DNA of 8,156 bases from an uncultured Methylobacillus sp. (GTDB taxonomy: Bacteria; Pseudomonadota; Gammaproteobacteria; Burkholderiales; Methylophilaceae). This document shows positions 6,261 through 8,156 of the stretch, in pieces. A program made the translations under genes and the position numbers. The DNA lies in contig CAMLDQ010000089.1 of the NCBI GenBank assembly GCA_946478965.1, forward strand, positions 1 to 8,156. The letters are read 5' to 3'. Each line of letters starts with the position of its first letter. The stretch's first letter is position 1. Under the pieces are notes generated by a model. It was given only the letters and a program-made list of their open reading frames with translations. It had not been told where the DNA came from and searched no databases.

Positions 6261-6367
6261 GCGCGTTCTGGGGATACCCGTATGCCGATGTGCTGGCGGT
6301 GCTGGTCATCGGCGGTTGCAGCGCAACCTGCCTGGTGTGCGCGCGGCTTTTCGTGAAAAATTACTGA
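6257..6367 (+). CDS. 36-residue single-pass membrane microprotein
   Basis: The frame MSAFWGYPYADVLAVLVIGG...FVKNY starts at ATG 6257, overlapping the preceding stop by ATGA, with CGGAGG (6247-6252) just upstream. It has one hydrophobic helix (about residues 10-30) containing two cysteines (20 and 24) in GGCSATCLVCARL, plus a third at 27, and a basic end (ARLFVKNY). It is the fifth gene in a row joined by ATGA, which is the best reason to think it is translated. I do not recognise a family. Such peptides often bind a larger membrane protein; the DMT permease of the same operon is the natural candidate partner, by inference only. Confidence 0.6.
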   Translation: MSAFWGYPYADVLAVLVIGGCSATCLVCARLFVKNY

Positions 6368-6373
6368 TGTTGC

Positions 6374-6443
6374 ACGCAGGTGCGCATTTTCCGTAGGTTC
6401 CGGCACTTTGGGCCGGCAGGCGCCCTGCTCAAGGCACCTGCGT
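6374..6443 (+). promoter_or_regulatory. Structured leader of the gdx-type gene (three-way-junction-like)
   Basis: ACGCAGGTGC (6374-6383) and GCACCTGCGT (6434-6443) form a perfect 10-base-pair closing helix. Inside are CCGGC (6400-6404) with GCCGG (6412-6416) and CAGG (6417-6420) with CCTG (6424-6427), a three-way-junction shape. An alternative pairing of GCCC (6422-6425) with GGGC (6453-6456) and CTC (6428-6430) with GAG (6446-6448) would cover the Shine-Dalgarno AAGGGG (6450-6455). No T run follows, so it is not an obvious terminator. The sequence lacks the motifs I know for guanidine-I, -II or -III riboswitches, although this exporter class is a frequent target of those. Confidence 0.45.
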
Positions 6444-6465
6444 TTGAGTAAGGGGCTGCAGCACG

Positions 6466-6783
6466 ATGGACTGGATCATACTCGTCGTTGCCGGATTGTT
6501 CGAAACTGCCTGGGCCATCGGTCTCAAGTACACCGATAGTTTCACCCGCCTGTGGCCCAGCGTGGGTACACTGGTGGCGATGATCATCAGCGTGGTTCTG
6601 CTGGGGGTCGCGATGAAGTCGCTGCCGGTCGGCACCGCCTATGCCGTGTGGACCGGCATAGGCGCGGTGGGCACGGTGATCCTCGGCATCGCCCTGTTTG
6701 GCGAGCCAGCGAATTTCGGACGTGTGTTGTCGATTGCGCTGATTATCGCGGGAATCGCGGGACTGAAGCTTGTGAGCCATTAG
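6466..6783 (+). CDS. gdx: SMR-family exporter, Gdx/SugE type (guanidinium exporter)
   Basis: A 105-residue, four-helix small multidrug resistance protein that works as an antiparallel dimer in the inner membrane. The essential Glu13 is in [13 protein letters not shown] (11-23), and [19 protein letters not shown] (51-69) is the SMR signature in the form typical of the Gdx/SugE branch. The whole chain is close to E. coli SugE as I remember it, including the end GLKLVSH. Gdx proteins export guanidinium in exchange for protons. AAGGGG (6450-6455) lies about 10 bases before ATG 6466. It follows the microprotein by 98 bases that hold the structured leader, so it may be a separately controlled unit or the last gene of the operon. 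It converges on the minus-strand gene ending at 6858; I see no strong terminator between them. Confidence 0.93.
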   Translation: MDWIILVVAGLFETAWAIGLKYTDSFTRLWPSVGTLVAMIISVVLLGVAMKSLPVGTAYAVWTGIGAVGTVILGIALFGEPANFGRVLSIALIIAGIAGLKLVSH

Positions 6784-6857
6784 GAACAGGATGGCAGGGC
6801 GCAAGGCGTGGCTCTCCAGTTGCTTACACACGGCACGCATTCTGGCGGGCTCCGTCA

Positions 6858-7343
6858 TCAGGGCGCGGGAAGCGGGAAGTATAGCCGGGCGATGATAGCA
6901 GCCACCGACGCATGAAGCTGCCCGTTGAGTTCGGCGCTTGCGGTATCGAACAAGGCGGCTTCGTGAGCGACCATGAATGCAGTAATATCTGCATCCTCCG
7001 GCGCCGCCATGGCGGCGATCTGCCGGTACCGCGGCAGGTAATGCTCGCCTATGCCGGCCTGCAGCCAGCGCATCTTCTCTAGCCAAGTCATCGGATCGAG
7101 GGCCGCTCCCTCGCGCTCGCCGGATGCGCGCTCGGCCGGGCACTCGGCGAGCGCGAGGCCGTGCCGTGCGGCCGCCTGGCGAAGACGCGCCTTGGTTTCG
7201 CTCTCGAATTGCAGCATCGTCGCCACCACATAGCGCTGACGCGCATCGTCTAGGCAAAGCAGCATGCGGCTAAAGAGGGCTTCGCCGAACACTTCACCTT
7301 GATAGAGCTCCATCAGATAGTGTTGCTGGTCAGGAACTGGCAA
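6858..7343 (-). CDS. All-helical, possibly ferritin-like protein of unknown function
   Basis: A 161-residue protein when read from TTG at 7343-7341. GGAGG (7355-7351, minus strand) lies 7 bases upstream of that TTG; the next ATG, ten codons later (residue 11), has no such site, and the longer frame reaching back to 7481 runs over the hairpin leader. The chain looks like a four-helix bundle: 8-36 (YLMELYQGEVFGEALFSRML, Glu17 and Glu21), 39-62 (TMLQFESETKARLRQ, Glu47), 84-113 (WLEKMRWLQAGIGEHYLPRY) and 118-142 (MVAHEAALFDTASAEL, His127 and Glu128). Acidic residues and histidine on the helices suggest a ferritin-like fold, but the standard ExxH pairs are not clear, so metal binding is unproven. 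It lies downstream of the TMADH-family gene on the same strand, with a hairpin between. Confidence 0.7.
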   Translation of the reverse strand: MPVPDQQHYLMELYQGEVFGEALFSRMLLCLDDARQRYVVATMLQFESETKARLRQAAARHGLALAECPAERASGEREGAALDPMTWLEKMRWLQAGIGEHYLPRYRQIAAMAAPEDADITAFMVAHEAALFDTASAELNGQLHASVAAIIARLYFPLPAP

Positions 7344-7387
7344 CTGACTTCCTCCAAAATTTATGTTTGGTCGATTCGCTAGGGGTT

Positions 7388-7411
7388 CGCCGGGCGTTCG
7401 GAACGCTGGCG
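7388..7411 (-). repeat. Inverted repeat upstream of the minus-strand helical-protein gene
   Basis: GCGTTC-G-GAACGC (7394-7406) is a perfect 13-base palindrome, extended by CGCC (7388-7391) and GGCG (7408-7411) across one or two unpaired bases. It is about 45-68 bases upstream of the TTG start at 7343, in the leader of that gene. It could be an operator for a dimeric regulator or a leader hairpin. A weak promoter-like pair lies just upstream on the minus strand (TTGCGA and TCTTAT, 17 bases apart, in the 7412-7443 region). Confidence 0.4.
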
Positions 7412-7457
7412 ATGGCTCGGATAAGAATCGGGCCGAATGCATCTCGCAACAGTGCCC

Positions 7458-7490
7458 AAAATAGCACAGGGGCGGCATCACTGCCGCCCC
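7458..7490 (-). terminator. GC-rich hairpin terminator of the TMADH-family gene
   Basis: GGGGCGGCA (7469-7477) and TGCCGCCCC (7482-7490) form a perfect 9-base-pair stem with loop TCAC. On the minus strand it comes 39 bases after the stop of the TMADH-family gene and is followed by TGTGCTATTTT (7468-7458), a short T run set slightly apart from the stem. It probably ends that transcript and separates it from the helical-protein gene. The T run is weak, so some read-through is possible. Confidence 0.65.
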
Positions 7491-7529
7491 CGTTGGCGTT
7501 AAGCACTATGAGAAACGCGCGTCAGCGCA

Positions 7530-8156
7530 TTACAGCCTCCATTCCAGATCCGGATTTTCGCCCGGGTTGTAAGGCACGCCCCAGATCTTCTGTTCGCGTT
7601 TGTACGGCTTCTGGTGCTGCGGATCGGGATCCTCGATCTCGCGGGCGAGGCGGTGGCCGTCGAAGGTGGCGTCGGCGATGATACGCGGGGCTTCGGCATC
7701 GCCGATCACGAACACGTTATCGATACCGTTCTTCGACCATTCGTCCTTGCGCGCCTTCAGTTCTCGGTAGAGACTGTCCTGCGAGCTGCGAGAAGTGACC
7801 AGGACCACGCTGTCGAACTCGACCCACTGCTGCGAGTCGTTGACCTTGTTGCGCGGTAGCTGACCAGCGCCTTTGAACTCGCGCTTGTGGCCGTCGCCCC
7901 AGATGTTGAACAGCTCGGCGCGGCCTTGCTCGATCTTGGAACAGCCGTGCTCGCCGATCACATGGATGCCGAGGCCGTGCAGCAGGCGCTGCATGTTGGC
8001 GCCTTCCAGCGTGTACTCCATGTAGGCGCCGAGGCCGCATACGGTAGCGACCGTGACTTCGTGGCCGGCGCGGGCGAATTTCTCGGCGAGGCTCGGTGCC
8101 ATGTAGTACGGGTCGTAGTTGACGATCAGCACGCGCTTGCCGACCGGCTTGCCTTC
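7530..8156 (-). CDS. TMADH / dimethylamine dehydrogenase family flavoprotein, C-terminal part (5' end outside window)
   Basis: About 208 C-terminal residues of an iron-sulfur flavoprotein of the trimethylamine dehydrogenase family; the frame runs off the right edge. It begins with GKPVGKRVLIVNYDPYYMAP, matching the last Rossmann-like domain of TMADH (start of the ADP-binding fold, [20 protein letters not shown] in Methylophilus as I recall it). FNIWGDGHKREFKG, WVEFDSVVLVTSRSSQDSLY, VFVIGDAEAPRIIADATFDG and HRLAREIE follow in the same order as in TMADH. The N-terminal FMN and [4Fe-4S] domain is outside the window. Members demethylate tri- or dimethylamine, or dimethylglycine (DgcA), or oxidise histamine, so the substrate cannot be set from this part. 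The stop is TAA (7532-7530). Confidence 0.92.
   Translation of the reverse strand, partial: EGKPVGKRVLIVNYDPYYMAPSLAEKFARAGHEVTVATVCGLGAYMEYTLEGANMQRLLHGLGIHVIGEHGCSKIEQGRAELFNIWGDGHKREFKGAGQLPRNKVNDSQQWVEFDSVVLVTSRSSQDSLYRELKARKDEWSKNGIDNVFVIGDAEAPRIIADATFDGHRLAREIEDPDPQHQKPYKREQKIWGVPYNPGENPDLEWRL

Noticed and set aside
6374..6465. Guanidine riboswitch of a known class, or an integron attC site, before gdx
   Set aside because: A short TAGGTTCCGG-like stretch recalls the guanidine-I aptamer, but the other conserved blocks and the paired ACGR loops of guanidine-II are missing; no GTTRRRY/RYYYAAC pair for attC.
6784..6857. Bidirectional terminator between the convergent gdx and helical-protein genes
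   Set aside because: No convincing stem with a T run on either strand was found in this gap.
6361..7257. A 298-codon minus-strand frame over the gdx gene and the helical-protein gene
   Set aside because: It is in a different frame from the supported minus-strand protein, starts with long Arg/Ala-rich low-complexity sequence and is antisense to gdx.

Overview
The window is GC-rich, densely packed DNA from what is most likely a gamma- or betaproteobacterium. The evidence is the FolE2 and RibB-X hybrid protein types, the Gdx/SugE-type SMR exporter, a trimethylamine-dehydrogenase-type flavoprotein and the compact ATGA-overlap gene packing. No rRNA, tRNA, CRISPR array or mobile element is visible, so the genus cannot be fixed.

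Layout, left to right. (1) Positions 1-970, plus strand: the 3' end of an APC-family permease, then a UspA-type universal stress protein, closed by a terminator-like hairpin. (2) 980-2639, plus strand: a three-gene set made of a membrane-anchored protein of unknown function, a small TM2-like membrane protein and a class I glutamine amidotransferase; junctions overlap by 1 and 4 bases. (3) 2640-2951: a gene-poor, T-rich leader holding a possible promoter with a perfect dyad in its spacer and a long hairpin followed by seven Ts. (4) 2952-6367, plus strand: folE2, a ribB-type gene with a degenerate GTP cyclohydrolase II half, a ten-helix DMT-family permease, a small winged-helix protein and a 36-residue membrane microprotein. 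All four junctions are ATGA overlaps. (5) 6374-6783: a structured leader followed by a gdx/sugE-type SMR exporter. (6) 6858-8156, minus strand: a helical, possibly ferritin-like protein read from a TTG start, and upstream of it the C-terminal third of a TMADH / dimethylamine dehydrogenase family enzyme, separated by a GC-rich hairpin terminator.

How the parts may work together. FolE2 makes the pterin precursor of tetrahydrofolate, and the RibB domain makes the four-carbon precursor of riboflavin. Sharing one coupled operon with a DMT permease and a DNA-binding protein suggests a self-regulated cassette for pterin/flavin supply or transport. The nearby TMADH-family enzyme uses FMN and releases one-carbon units that folate could accept, so a metabolic link is plausible, but it is on the other strand and the link is an inference. 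The most novel-looking items are the five-gene coupled operon with its attenuator-like leader and the structured gdx leader.
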